From an uncultured Bacteroidota bacterium (GTDB lineage: Bacteria > Bacteroidota > Bacteroidia > Chitinophagales > Chitinophagaceae): 34,839 nucleotides of DNA. Position numbers and translations under genes: made by a program. The notes below the pieces were generated by a model. The model saw only the letters and a program-made list of their open reading frames with translations. It ran no database searches and was not told where the DNA came from. The DNA is taken from positions 1 to 34,839 of the forward strand of contig CAMLGR010000032.1 of assembly GCA_946479615.1 (NCBI GenBank). The letters are read 5' to 3'. Below are positions 8,635-15,750 of the stretch, piece by piece (positions within the stretch are counted from its first letter, which is position 1; each line of letters starts with the position of its first letter).

Positions 8635-9564
8635 ATGAAAGCGACCGTTTATAAATCTACCGGTAGTTGGTACACGGTAAAAGATGAATCAGGCAACTGG
8701 CACAACGCCCGTATGAAAGGCGTTTTCAAGATCGATGATGATATAACCAGTACCAACCCGGTTGCAGTCGGCGACCGGGTGGAAATGGATATAGAAGATA
8801 AAACGGAGAATACGACCATTATCACGGGTATTGCAGATCGCCGGAATTATATCAACCGGCAATCGCCGCGTAACAAGCACCAGCATCATATCGTGGCGGC
8901 CAATCTTGATCAATCTTTCCTTGTCGCCACATTAAAAGAACCGCGTACATCGCAGGGGTTTATCGATCGTTTCCTGGTTGCTTCCGAAATGTATCATGTA
9001 CGGCCGGCTATTGTTTTTAATAAGGCCGACCTGTACAAGAAAAAGGAAGAAGAAAAATTCGGGCAATGGAAGGAGATGTATGAAGCGATCGGGTACAAGG
9101 TGTTTTTAATAAGCACGAAAGAAATGGTGGGTATAGAAGCCGTGCGTGAACAAATGAAGGGAAAAATCACCTTGCTGAGTGGTCATAGCGGTGTAGGAAA
9201 ATCATCTTTACTCAATACCATTCTTCCCGATCTGCAATTGCGTACGAAAGATGTAAGCGGCTGGAGCGGGAAGGGGCAGCATACGACCACCTTTGCCGAA
9301 ATGTTTGATCTGCCGGGAGGCGGGACTGTTATCGATACACCGGGTATGCGCGAATTTGGATTGGTGGATATTACGGAACAGGAAGTATCACATTATTTCC
9401 CTGAAATGAGGAACCGGCTAAACGGTTGCCAGTTTAATAATTGCCTGCATGTAGATGAACCGGCCTGCGCGGTCAAGGATGCAGTCATGAGTGGAGATAT
9501 TCATGAAGACAGGTATGTAAGCTACCTGGGCATTTTGGGTTCACTGGAAGAAAAAAGCTATTAA
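8635..9564 (+). CDS. rsgA: small-ribosomal-subunit biogenesis GTPase RsgA
   Basis: 309 residues with circularly permuted GTPase order: an N-terminal OB fold (1-65), then NKAD (G4, 129-132), the G1 P-loop GHSGVGKSS (183-191), GKGQHTT (G2, 212-218) and DTPG (G3, 234-237). A C-terminal zinc knuckle uses C265, C270, H272 and C278. RsgA binds the late 30S precursor and uses GTP hydrolysis in maturation of the decoding centre. A TACCTTCG box ends 7 bp before the ATG, suggesting a very short leader. The stop overlaps the convergent gene's stop within the 4 bases TTAA. Confidence 0.97.
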   Translation: MKATVYKSTGSWYTVKDESGNWHNARMKGVFKIDDDITSTNPVAVGDRVEMDIEDKTENTTIITGIADRRNYINRQSPRNKHQHHIVAANLDQSFLVATLKEPRTSQGFIDRFLVASEMYHVRPAIVFNKADLYKKKEEEKFGQWKEMYEAIGYKVFLISTKEMVGIEAVREQMKGKITLLSGHSGVGKSSLLNTILPDLQLRTKDVSGWSGKGQHTTTFAEMFDLPGGGTVIDTPGMREFGLVDITEQEVSHYFPEMRNRLNGCQFNNCLHVDEPACAVKDAVMSGDIHEDRYVSYLGILGSLEEKSY

Positions 9565-9893
9565 GCGATATTCCTCAATGGCTGGCGGCCTGCCAGTTTG
9601 CCCTCGAGTACATTGGCTAGTTCCACAACCGCTTTATTGTCTTTTACAGCTGCACCATGTGTGCGGGTCGGGAACACAGAAATGCCATTATAGATATTAT
9701 AATGAAGCGTGAGATAGTGTCTCTTGAATTTAAAATCCCAGTTGATGGAATCAAACTCATCCTCTTTATTGACAAATTTTAAGCGGAGATCTTCGTTAAT
9801 GATACCAGCAACCTGGTAGAAGAGATTAAGATTTCCATCATCTGCAATGATGGCTTCTGTACATCCTAATGAAGTGCGTAGGGTAAGGCTCAT
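9561..9893 (-). CDS. hypothetical protein, 110 residues
   Basis: Not recognised. No signal peptide, membrane segment or known motif is visible. The sequence (MSLTLRTSLGCTEAIIADDGNLNLFYQVAGIINEDL... then a basic FKFKRHYLTLHYNIYNGISVFP stretch) looks like a compact alpha/beta cytoplasmic protein. The composition is normal for the region. It faces rsgA and its TAA shares the TTAA tetramer with rsgA's TAA, so the genes are tightly packed. Being an uninterrupted reading frame of ordinary codon use in an otherwise empty slot supports it as real. Confidence 0.7.
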   Translation of the reverse strand: MSLTLRTSLGCTEAIIADDGNLNLFYQVAGIINEDLRLKFVNKEDEFDSINWDFKFKRHYLTLHYNIYNGISVFPTRTHGAAVKDNKAVVELANVLEGKLAGRQPLRNIA

Positions 9894-9968
9894 AGTAATC
9901 GCGTTTAATAATTCACGGTTTTTACTATAAGACTGGGATTTATACGAAATAGCTGCAAGCAGCTTATA

Positions 9969-10151
9969 TTAACTTCTGAATTTCCTGGCTTTGCGGGCGG
10001 CTTTTTCGGCAGCAGGATCGCCACTGGCCAGTTTTTCTGCACCTACGTTCTTGCCGTTTGAAGGGCAGTCGTATTTGGGCTTAAACAAATTGCAGGACAC
10101 CATCATGGTGACAAAACAGATCATTGTAAAAGTGAGTAAAAGGCTTTTCAT
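9969..10151 (-). CDS. very small lipoprotein, 60 residues
   Basis: A short lipoprotein: MKSLLLTFTMICFVTMMVSC with the lipobox ending at Cys20, then a ~40-residue polar tail (NLFKPKYDCPSNGKNVGAEKL...) ending in a lysine/arginine-rich KAARKARKFRS. A second Cys (C29) is in a CPSNGKNVGAEKL motif that I associate with tiny Bacteroidota lipoproteins of unknown role. The mature part is too small for an enzyme. It lies 75 bp downstream of the start of the 9561-9893 gene and could be its upstream operon partner. Confidence 0.68.
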   Translation of the reverse strand: MKSLLLTFTMICFVTMMVSCNLFKPKYDCPSNGKNVGAEKLASGDPAAEKAARKARKFRS

Positions 10152-10230
10152 TCTAATAGAGATTATTGGAATAACGAAATTACCTTTTATTAATTGTTTC
10201 TACTATAGTAAAAATACAGTAGGCAGTACA

Positions 10231-10336
10231 CAGTGGGCAATGCGCAACCGGCACCAACTGATAACTAGCAGGTTAGATACAGGGAAAAAGAGGAATAAAT
10301 GCATTAGTGCAGCTTCTCACTGAGGACTGCCCACTG
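10231..10336. repeat. inverted repeat CAGTGGGCA / TGCCCACTG
   Basis: Perfect 9-bp arms at 10231-10239 and 10328-10336 lie 88 bp apart in the space between two leftward genes. The left arm sits in a run of related words (CAGTAGGCAGTACACAGTGGGCA). No coding function is visible. Confidence 0.5.
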
Positions 10337-10339
10337 CTC

Positions 10340-10852
10340 TCACTTAAACCATCCCGAATATTTCACATAATTATTCGCTACGCGATTGATCTCGCCATGG
10401 ACCAGTTCTTCTGAAATATCTTTTACTTTTTTAGCAGGAACGCCGGCATAAATACTGCCCGGTTCGCAAACGGTATTTTCCAATACAACTGCACCTGCGG
10501 CAATAATGGTATTGCTATGTACGACCGCTTTATCCATCACGATGGCTCCCATACCGATCAGCACATTATCATGCAGGGTGCAGCCATGTACAATGGCATG
10601 ATGCCCGATAGAAACATTATTGCCAATGATCGTTCCGCATTTTTCATAGGTGCAATGAATACAGGCGCCATCCTGCACATTTACCTTATCGCCCATGCGG
10701 ATAAAGTTTACATCGCCACGGATCACGGCATTGAACCAGATGCTGCACTGCGCCCCGGTGATCACATCACCAACGATCGTGGCATTGGGTGCAATAAAAC
10801 AATCGTCTCCGAGCTGGGGTGATTTATCATTGACAGGAAGTATAACTGGCAT
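10340..10852 (-). CDS. gamma-carbonic-anhydrase-like hexapeptide-repeat protein
   Basis: 170 residues from the ATG at 10852 (MPVILPVNDKSPQLGDDCFIAPNATIVGDV). An upstream ATG at 10909 would add 19 residues that do not look like this family, so the inner start is preferred. Left-handed beta-helix hexapeptide repeats run from about residue 15 to 135. The metal-site histidines are in place: H66 and the pair H84/H89 in GHHAIVHG, with family-typical R45, D47, Q60 and D61. Members include true zinc/iron carbonic anhydrases and relatives of unproven activity (YrdA, PaaY type). It is divergent from the class III aminotransferase with about 125 bp between starts. Confidence 0.88.
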   Translation of the reverse strand: MPVILPVNDKSPQLGDDCFIAPNATIVGDVITGAQCSIWFNAVIRGDVNFIRMGDKVNVQDGACIHCTYEKCGTIIGNNVSIGHHAIVHGCTLHDNVLIGMGAIVMDKAVVHSNTIIAAGAVVLENTVCEPGSIYAGVPAKKVKDISEELVHGEINRVANNYVKYSGWFK

Positions 10853-10977
10853 TGTTGAATGAATGTTGAAAGGTGAACCGGTATTGCCGGGTTGAATATT
10901 AGTTCGCAAATTAGAAATTTCCTTGCGTCATTCCTTAATCTTTGCGTCCTTTGCCGAAACAAAAAAGCAGTCCGGTA

Positions 10978-12159
10978 ATGAACGAGCGGGAATTATTTCT
11001 TCGTCATGTTGCACAAACTTCAGCAGCTCCGCTGGCCCTGGAAATTGTGAAGGCAGAAGCTGCTTTGCTATGGGATAAAGAAGGAAAAGAATATATCGAT
11101 CTGATTGGCGGCATCAGTGTGGCGAATGTGGGTCACCGGCATCCGGATGTGCTGGCAGCCATTCAAAAGCAGTCGGAAGCCTATCTGCATATCATGGTGT
11201 ATGGAGAATTTATAGAAAGCCCGCAGGTGCAATATGCCAAACTATTGACGGATCATTTACCTGCCTCTTTAAATTCGGTATATTTTACCAATTCCGGCGC
11301 TGAAGCAGTGGAAGGAGCGATGAAGCTGGCTAAACGGGTGACCGGTCGCACAGGCATTACCGCGTTTGAAAATTCTTATCACGGTTCTACGCAGGGTGCA
11401 TTAAGTATTATAGGAAGTGAATACTGGCGCAATGCTTTTCGTCCTTTGTTGCCGGGGGTGTTGCATTTGCAGTATAATTCGTTTGAATCGCTGGATCATA
11501 TAACTGAAGATACTGCCTGTGTATTTGCAGAACCCGTGCAGGCAGAAGCAGGGATCATCGTGTCCTCCAAAGAATGGATGCAGGCGCTGCGGCAAAAATG
11601 TACTGATACCGGTGCCTTGCTGGTGCTTGATGAAATACAAACAGGATTTGGCCGCACCGGTCATCTATGGGGATTCGAACATTTTGACATCGTTCCTGAT
11701 ATTTTATTATTGGGAAAAGCGTTGGGCGGCGGTATGCCACTGGGAGCTTTTATTGCTGACCGGTCATTAATGAATGAACTTTCCGATAACCCGGTACTCG
11801 GGCATATCACCACTTTCGGCGGTCATCCTGTTTGTTGTGCAGCAGGAATGGCGGCGATGAAAGCCTTGCTGGAGGAAGACATGATAAGGGAGGTGAGAAA
11901 TAAAGAAGCTCTTTTCAGGTCCCTGCTCATTCATCCTGCAATCAAGGCGGTTCGTTCACATGGGTTATGGCTGGCTGTTGAATTTGATTCTTTTGAAAAC
12001 AATAAGAGGGTGATTGATGCCTGTATTGCGGCGGGTGTGTTAACGGATTGGTTTTTATTTGGAGCCAGTTGTCTTCGTATATCGCCACCATTGATTATTT
12101 CTGAAGAAGAGATCAGGAAAGCGTGTGCAGTGATTCTTAAAAGTGTATCTGTTTTGTAG
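10978..12159 (+). CDS. class III pyridoxal-phosphate aminotransferase
   Basis: 393 residues from the ATG at 10978. A TTG-initiated extension from 10942 is unlikely, because TTTGCGTCCTTTG there looks like promoter sequence. Class III fold markers are NSGAEA (105-110, cofactor phosphate), VLDEIQTGFGRTG (D218 pairs with the pyridine N) and the Schiff-base lysine K247 in LLLGKALGGGMPLGAF. THFGGHP-type residues appear as ITTFGGHPV. It resembles the acetylornithine/4-aminobutyrate aminotransferase group, but the substrate cannot be set from sequence alone, and no arginine-biosynthesis genes are nearby. It is cytoplasmic. Confidence 0.9.
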   Translation: MNERELFLRHVAQTSAAPLALEIVKAEAALLWDKEGKEYIDLIGGISVANVGHRHPDVLAAIQKQSEAYLHIMVYGEFIESPQVQYAKLLTDHLPASLNSVYFTNSGAEAVEGAMKLAKRVTGRTGITAFENSYHGSTQGALSIIGSEYWRNAFRPLLPGVLHLQYNSFESLDHITEDTACVFAEPVQAEAGIIVSSKEWMQALRQKCTDTGALLVLDEIQTGFGRTGHLWGFEHFDIVPDILLLGKALGGGMPLGAFIADRSLMNELSDNPVLGHITTFGGHPVCCAAGMAAMKALLEEDMIREVRNKEALFRSLLIHPAIKAVRSHGLWLAVEFDSFENNKRVIDACIAAGVLTDWFLFGASCLRISPPLIISEEEIRKACAVILKSVSVL

Positions 12160-12160
12160 T

Positions 12161-12199
12161 CTATGTGCCTATAAACCTATGTGGTAAAAAATTACGCGA
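12161..12199. repeat. solo arm of the CTATGTG...CCTATGTGGT intergenic repeat
   Basis: Starting 1 bp after the aminotransferase stop, the sequence CTATGTG...ACCTATGTGGTAAAAA...ATTACGC closely matches the left arm and loop of the inverted repeat at 14799-14886 (CTATGTG...CCTATGTGGTGAG ATTACGCC). Here there is no opposite arm. This marks a dispersed repeat family in this genome. Confidence 0.55.
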
Positions 12200-12271
12200 T
12201 TGAGTTGAAGTATTTGTTCCTTTGTATAATGAAATAGATGCAGGTATCGTCGCTTATTAAAAGTAATAATT

Positions 12272-12457
12272 ATGCAGATTAAGATAATAAAAGCAAGAAG
12301 ACAGTATCAGGAATGTCTTGACTGGATAGATAAACAATTTGATAAAAAGGTCAAACCCGGCACACCGGAAGGTGATATGGTTCAGTTAATGCTGGTATTG
12401 ATAAAACAATATGAGGACAATCATTATTCTATCCCTGTTGAAGTCTTACTCTCATAA
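12272..12457 (+). pseudogene. HigA-family antitoxin N-terminal remnant (61 residues)
   Basis: The 61 residues MQIKIIKARRQYQECLDWIDKQFD...PGTPEGDMVQLMLVLIKQYEDNHYSIP match the N-terminal segment I know from Bacteroidota HigA antitoxins: an A-x-Y-x(3)-L-x(2)-I-D-x-x-F-D helix, then P-G-T-P-E-G-D, then L-I-x-x-Y-E-D-x-H-Y-x-I-P. In full-length proteins this is followed by DPIEAIKFRME and an XRE-type helix-turn-helix. Here the frame ends with VEVLLS and a stop, and no HTH is found in any frame before mocR. No HigB toxin is visible upstream. It is therefore most likely a decayed remnant, though a stand-alone small protein remains possible. Confidence 0.55.
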
Positions 12458-12483
12458 ATAGCTCTTTCTTCCTAATTATAATT

Positions 12484-12523
12484 GGACTACCTTAGGGCAT
12501 CAATTTAACCTTTTAAGTAGTCC
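12484..12523 (+). promoter_or_regulatory. MocR autoregulatory site: GGACTAC-N26-GTAGTCC
   Basis: GGACTAC at 12484-12490 and its inverted complement GTAGTCC at 12517-12523 are separated by 26 bp (33 bp start to start, about three helical turns). The right half-site ends 3 bp before the mocR ATG. A TATAATTG box (12477-12484) overlaps the left half-site, so binding here should block transcription of the regulator. An equal pair with identical spacing lies before the 14320 gene. Confidence 0.65.
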
Positions 12524-12526
12524 GCT

Positions 12527-13999
12527 ATGCTTCCATGGAAAACGATCATACAATGGCAACAAGACTGTGATACGCCTGTGTACCTGCAGATCGCCAATGC
12601 GATTATCAGGGAAATCAAAAGAGGAAGGATAGGTCCTGGTATCAAGCTCCCTGGCACCCGGCAGATGTCGGAAACACTGGAAGTACACCGCAAAACCGTG
12701 GTGAGGGTATACGAAGAACTCGATGCGCAGGGCTGGATTGAAACCTGTCCCTCCAAAGGAACATTTACCAGCCAGAAATTACCCGAGATCATTCCGCAAC
12801 GTTTTACCAAAGAAGATAAGCATATCACATTCCCTAAAGTGACAGGATTTCCCGTTAAAGTAAATCATGGTCTTCGTGCACCTGTTTCACCCAAACGGAA
12901 TATCATCGGGTTTCATGATGGTCCCGATCCCCGGTTAGCACCTTCAGAAGAATTGGGAAGAGCGTATAAAAGTGTACTGACCAGGGCCAGCAGCTCACAA
13001 TTCATGTCGTATGTAGATACAGCAGGCGTACAGAAGTTCAGAGTTGTATTATCCGATTATCTCAATGGCAGCCGCGGCTTGCAAACCACGTTTGAGAATA
13101 TAATGGTCACGCGAGGCAGCCAGATGGGACTGTACCTGCTGGCCAATATTCTTTTTTCAAAAGGAGATACGATCATTGTGGGAGATACCAATTATTTTTA
13201 TGCTGATCATCTTTTTATTGAAAGGGGTATGAAACTGGCCCGTATAAAAGTAGATGAGCATGGTATCGATGTAGATGCCATTGAGAAATTATGCCGGAGA
13301 AAAAAGATCAAGGCATTGTACATTACTTCACATCATCATTATCCCACCACGGTTACGTTGACGGCGAGCCGCCGGATCAAATTACTTTCACTGGCTGAGG
13401 AATATGGGTTCATTATCATCGAGGATGATTATGATTATGACTTTCATTATTGCAGCAGCCCGATCCTTCCGCTGGTCAGCGCCGATACCAAAGGCATGGT
13501 CATCTATATCGGTACGCTGAGTAAAACAGTGATACCGGCTATCCGTACCGGTTACGTGGTAGCTCCGCCTAACCTGATACTGGAACTCGCCCGCATCCGC
13601 CAGTTGATAGATACGCAGGGAGATCCCATCATGGAGCTGGCGCTTTCTGAAATGTTTCTCGAAGGGCATATAAAAAGACATATGAAAAAATCCCTGCAGG
13701 AATACAACCTGCGCAGGGATGCTTTGTGTGATTATATGCAGCAAAAGTTACCTGGCATTATCGACTTCAGGCCGCCCGATGGGGGATTGGCTATCTGGGC
13801 AAAATTTCATAAGTCAGTGCCATTACCTCAGCTTAGTGAAAAGCTAAGAGCGCAGGGCATTGTATTGTCAAACGGGTTGATACATAATAATACACCGGTA
13901 TCATTGAACTCAACACGCATTGGTTTGGCCTGGATGGATCAGAAAGAAGCCCGCAATGCTGTTGATATCATGGCAAAGACCATTCATTCAAAAAGATAA
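12527..13999 (+). CDS. MocR-family regulator (GntR winged helix fused to a fold-I aminotransferase domain)
   Basis: 490 residues. Residues about 10-80 are a GntR-type winged helix (TPVYLQIANAIIREIKRGRIGPGIKLPGTRQMSETLEVHRKTVVRVYEELDAQGWIE). After a ~40-residue linker, a PLP-binding aminotransferase-like domain follows: HHHYPTT, EDDYDYDFHY (D300-Y302 region) and the cofactor lysine K333 in GTLSKTVIPAIRTGYVVAP, with R340. MocR proteins sense PLP or amino-compound aldimines and commonly act as activators, often with self-repression. PdxR is one subgroup, but no pdxST genes are nearby, so the effector is unknown. The paired half-sites at its own start and at 14219-14258 suggest it controls the downstream secreted protein gene. 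Confidence 0.93.
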   Translation: MLPWKTIIQWQQDCDTPVYLQIANAIIREIKRGRIGPGIKLPGTRQMSETLEVHRKTVVRVYEELDAQGWIETCPSKGTFTSQKLPEIIPQRFTKEDKHITFPKVTGFPVKVNHGLRAPVSPKRNIIGFHDGPDPRLAPSEELGRAYKSVLTRASSSQFMSYVDTAGVQKFRVVLSDYLNGSRGLQTTFENIMVTRGSQMGLYLLANILFSKGDTIIVGDTNYFYADHLFIERGMKLARIKVDEHGIDVDAIEKLCRRKKIKALYITSHHHYPTTVTLTASRRIKLLSLAEEYGFIIIEDDYDYDFHYCSSPILPLVSADTKGMVIYIGTLSKTVIPAIRTGYVVAPPNLILELARIRQLIDTQGDPIMELALSEMFLEGHIKRHMKKSLQEYNLRRDALCDYMQQKLPGIIDFRPPDGGLAIWAKFHKSVPLPQLSEKLRAQGIVLSNGLIHNNTPVSLNSTRIGLAWMDQKEARNAVDIMAKTIHSKR

Positions 14000-14053
14000 T
14001 CCAAACATAACCGCTTCATTACTATTGCCGGCTGACAGTATCCCTATATTATT

Positions 14054-14071
14054 TGCGAACACTCATTCGCA
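14054..14071 (+). terminator. weak hairpin downstream of mocR
   Basis: TGCGAA / TTCGCA arms of 6 bp with a 6-nt loop, 55 bp after the mocR stop, followed by TTTATT. It is short and lacks a strong T-run, so termination is only possible. Confidence 0.35.
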
Positions 14072-14104
14072 TTTATTGCAGAATAGGTAACCATCTCCTG
14101 ATAA

Positions 14105-14121
14105 ACAGGAAATATTCCTGT
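14105..14121. promoter_or_regulatory. palindrome ACAGGAA-ATA-TTCCTGT of unknown role
   Basis: Perfect 7-bp arms with a 3-bp centre. The left arm can also pair with TCCTG at 14096-14100, giving two mutually exclusive hairpins. It may be a terminator piece for mocR or an operator; nothing further supports either. Confidence 0.35.
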
Positions 14122-14218
14122 ATTCATTCTGTGCTGCATGCCTGAATTTTGCGGAAGCATACGGGAAACAAGTATTCAAAAAATAATAGAAAGCATTGGT
14201 CTATAAGTAAAAACAACC

Positions 14219-14258
14219 GGACTACCTGCTATCTGGAAACCGGATGACATAATAGTCC
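14219..14258 (+). promoter_or_regulatory. MocR target site: GGACTAC-N26-ATAGTCC
   Basis: GGACTAC (14219-14225) and ATAGTCC (14252-14258) repeat the pair found at the mocR start, with the same 26-bp gap and one base changed in the right half. The right half ends 11 bp before a -7 box (14270-14277) that has no -33 TTTG, which is the geometry expected for an activator. Confidence 0.62.
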
Positions 14259-14269
14259 ATGTACAGTAC

Positions 14270-14277
14270 TAGATTTG
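14270..14277 (+). promoter_or_regulatory. -7 promoter box of the PepSY-like gene (TAGATTTG)
   Basis: A perfect TAnnTTTG match 42 bp before the ATG at 14320. At the -33 position (about 14246-14250) there is no TTTG; the MocR-type half-sites occupy that region instead. Confidence 0.5.
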
Positions 14278-14319
14278 GTCTATCAAATCGAAACCATTAA
14301 CCTTAAATAAAGTATAACC

Positions 14320-14778
14320 ATGAAAAGGATTTTAATCGCGATCTGTGTGTTGCTGATGGCAGCGGGCGCTTTTGCCGGTCCAGCCACAGACATTGACAAA
14401 AAGGTAATTCAAACATTCGAAGCGCGTTTTCCCAATGCACAGGAAGCTACCTGGCATGAATCAACTGACCAGTACCTGGTCAATTTTGTGGAGAAAGGCA
14501 TTCCATCCAAAGTGACGTATAAGAAAGATGGAACGCTGCTGAACTTCATGCGTTACTACCAGGAAGAAACACTTCCTTATCATATCCAGGCCAACCTGAA
14601 GAGCAAATATCCTGGTAAGAAAGTATTTGGTGTTACCGAAGTGACAGATGCCGATGCAAGTATCGAGTATTTTGTAAAACTGGGTGACGACAAACAATGG
14701 ATGACTGTAAAGATCGATAACAGCGGCTTTATGACGGTGATCGAAAGGTTTAAGAACGGAGTTAATAAAAGGAATTGA
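14320..14778 (+). CDS. secreted PepSY-like (beta-lactamase-inhibitor-like) protein
   Basis: 152 residues with an N-terminal signal peptide (MKRILIAICVLLMAAGAFA, cleavage near 19). Two PepSY-like repeats follow: VIQTFEARFPNAQEATWHESTDQYLVNF (about 29-56) and a second copy, IQANLKSKYPGKKVFGVTEVTDADASIEYFVKL (about 88-121), each an alpha helix with the F/YP-(x)n-A pattern then beta strands. Bacteroidota have many such small periplasmic or secreted proteins of unknown function. The helix-strand unit is expected to bind a partner or surface rather than catalyse. It follows mocR and is probably its target, judging by the site pair in its promoter. Confidence 0.8.
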   Translation: MKRILIAICVLLMAAGAFAGPATDIDKKVIQTFEARFPNAQEATWHESTDQYLVNFVEKGIPSKVTYKKDGTLLNFMRYYQEETLPYHIQANLKSKYPGKKVFGVTEVTDADASIEYFVKLGDDKQWMTVKIDNSGFMTVIERFKNGVNKRN

Positions 14779-14788
14779 TCAGTCTGCT

Positions 14789-14895
14789 GTAGTAACCTCT
14801 ATGTGAAACCTATGTTCCTATGTGGTGAGATTACGCCAATCAGTTTTTTTACCACATAGGTACATAGGAACATAGGGTTCACATAGAATTACTAC
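14789..14895. repeat. long imperfect inverted repeat between the PepSY-like gene and glpF
   Basis: The left arm (14799-14826) and right arm (14851-14886) are built from the word CCTATGT/ACATAGG in tandem. They are flanked by outer arms GTAGTAA (14789-14795) and TTACTAC (14889-14895). The loop ends in a T-run. It can fold into one ~35-bp stem with a bulge. A solo copy of the left arm plus loop is at 12161-12199. It is a dispersed repeat; it could also terminate transcription. Confidence 0.65.
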
Positions 14896-14961
14896 AATCA
14901 ATAAGATATTGATTCAATCAGGAAGAGACATGTTTACGTCAAACATGGTTTAGAATTGCCC

Positions 14962-14983
14962 AAAACGCCTTCGCAGGCGTTTT
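14962..14983. terminator. bidirectional terminator between the PepSY-like gene and glpF
   Basis: AAAACGCCT (14962-14970), loop TCGC, AGGCGTTTT (14975-14983), then more T residues. A perfect 9-bp stem with an A-run on one side and a T-run on the other serves both convergent genes. It ends 1 bp before the glpF stop codon. Confidence 0.85.
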
Positions 14984-14984
14984 T

Positions 14985-15725
14985 TTATTTACGGATAAGC
15001 AGGAACAAGCCTGCTGCAATCAATGCACCTGTAAAGGGGGCAATAACAGGAATCCAGGCATAGCTCCAATCACTATTCCCTTTTCCGCGGATAGGTAAAA
15101 CGGCATGCGCGATCCGTGGTCCGAGATCACGTGCCGGGTTGATCGCATAACCGGTAGGTCCGCCAAAAGCAAGACCGATACCTAATACCAGTAAACCAGG
15201 TGGTAATGCATCCAGTGTACCTAAACTGCTTTTGGGAATGGACATTAATAGTACGCCAAACAGGAGTATAAATGTGCCGATAGTTTCTGTAAGAAAATTA
15301 TAGACAGGATTCCTGATCGCAGGACCTGTTGCAAACACAGCTAGTTTGGTAGCTGCATCTTTGGTTTCATCAAAATGCTGTTTGTAGCCGATCCATACAA
15401 TAACGGCTCCTATAAATGCTCCGGCCAGTTGGGCCAGTATATAAATCAAAACAGTAGAAAACTTAAAGGGATTGACCAGGTACAAGGCCAGTGTAACAGC
15501 CGGGTTGATATGACCGCTGCCGCCCAATGCATTGGAAGCATATACACCGATAAAAACAGCCATCGCCCATCCGAATGTAATCACTATCCATCCGCTGTTG
15601 TAACCTTTTGTTTTATCAAGAATAACATTGGCGACTACGCCACCACCCAACATAACGAGTAAGGCAGTTCCAACAAATTCTCCCAGGAAAAGATCCCGGA
15701 AGCTTAATTCAGTGATTAATTCCAT
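14985..15725 (-). CDS. glpF: glycerol facilitator (aquaglyceroporin)
   Basis: 246 residues with six membrane segments and the two half-helix NPA motifs: GHINPAVT (NPA 74-76) and YAINPARDLGPR (NPA 196-198, with D200). The Asp after the second NPA and the GP-R continuation mark the glycerol-conducting subgroup rather than water-only aquaporins. It is an inner-membrane channel that lets glycerol in to be trapped by GlpK. It is the last gene of a leftward glpK-glpD-glpF set, with 25 bp between glpD's stop side and its start. The ATG at 15725 gives a typical short cytoplasmic N-terminus. Confidence 0.95.
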   Translation of the reverse strand: MELITELSFRDLFLGEFVGTALLVMLGGGVVANVILDKTKGYNSGWIVITFGWAMAVFIGVYASNALGGSGHINPAVTLALYLVNPFKFSTVLIYILAQLAGAFIGAVIVWIGYKQHFDETKDAATKLAVFATGPAIRNPVYNFLTETIGTFILLFGVLLMSIPKSSLGTLDALPPGLLVLGIGLAFGGPTGYAINPARDLGPRIAHAVLPIRGKGNSDWSYAWIPVIAPFTGALIAAGLFLLIRK

Positions 15726-15750
15726 ATGGCTTATTTAAGAGGTTGACAAA

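Larger units (their letters stand above)
14000..14319. other. 320-bp regulatory intergenic region between mocR and the PepSY-like gene
   Basis: No gene is seen here. It holds a weak hairpin after mocR (14054-14071), a palindrome (14105-14121), two direct copies of TTGGTCTAT (14196-14204 and 14275-14283), the MocR-type half-site pair (14219-14258) and a -7 box (14270-14277). Its length and density of sites are unusual for a same-strand junction in this compact window. Confidence 0.6.

Noticed and set aside
10942..10977. TTG-initiated extension of the class III aminotransferase
   Set aside because: The segment contains CTTTG words typical of the promoter region and the ATG at 10978 gives a family-like N-terminus.
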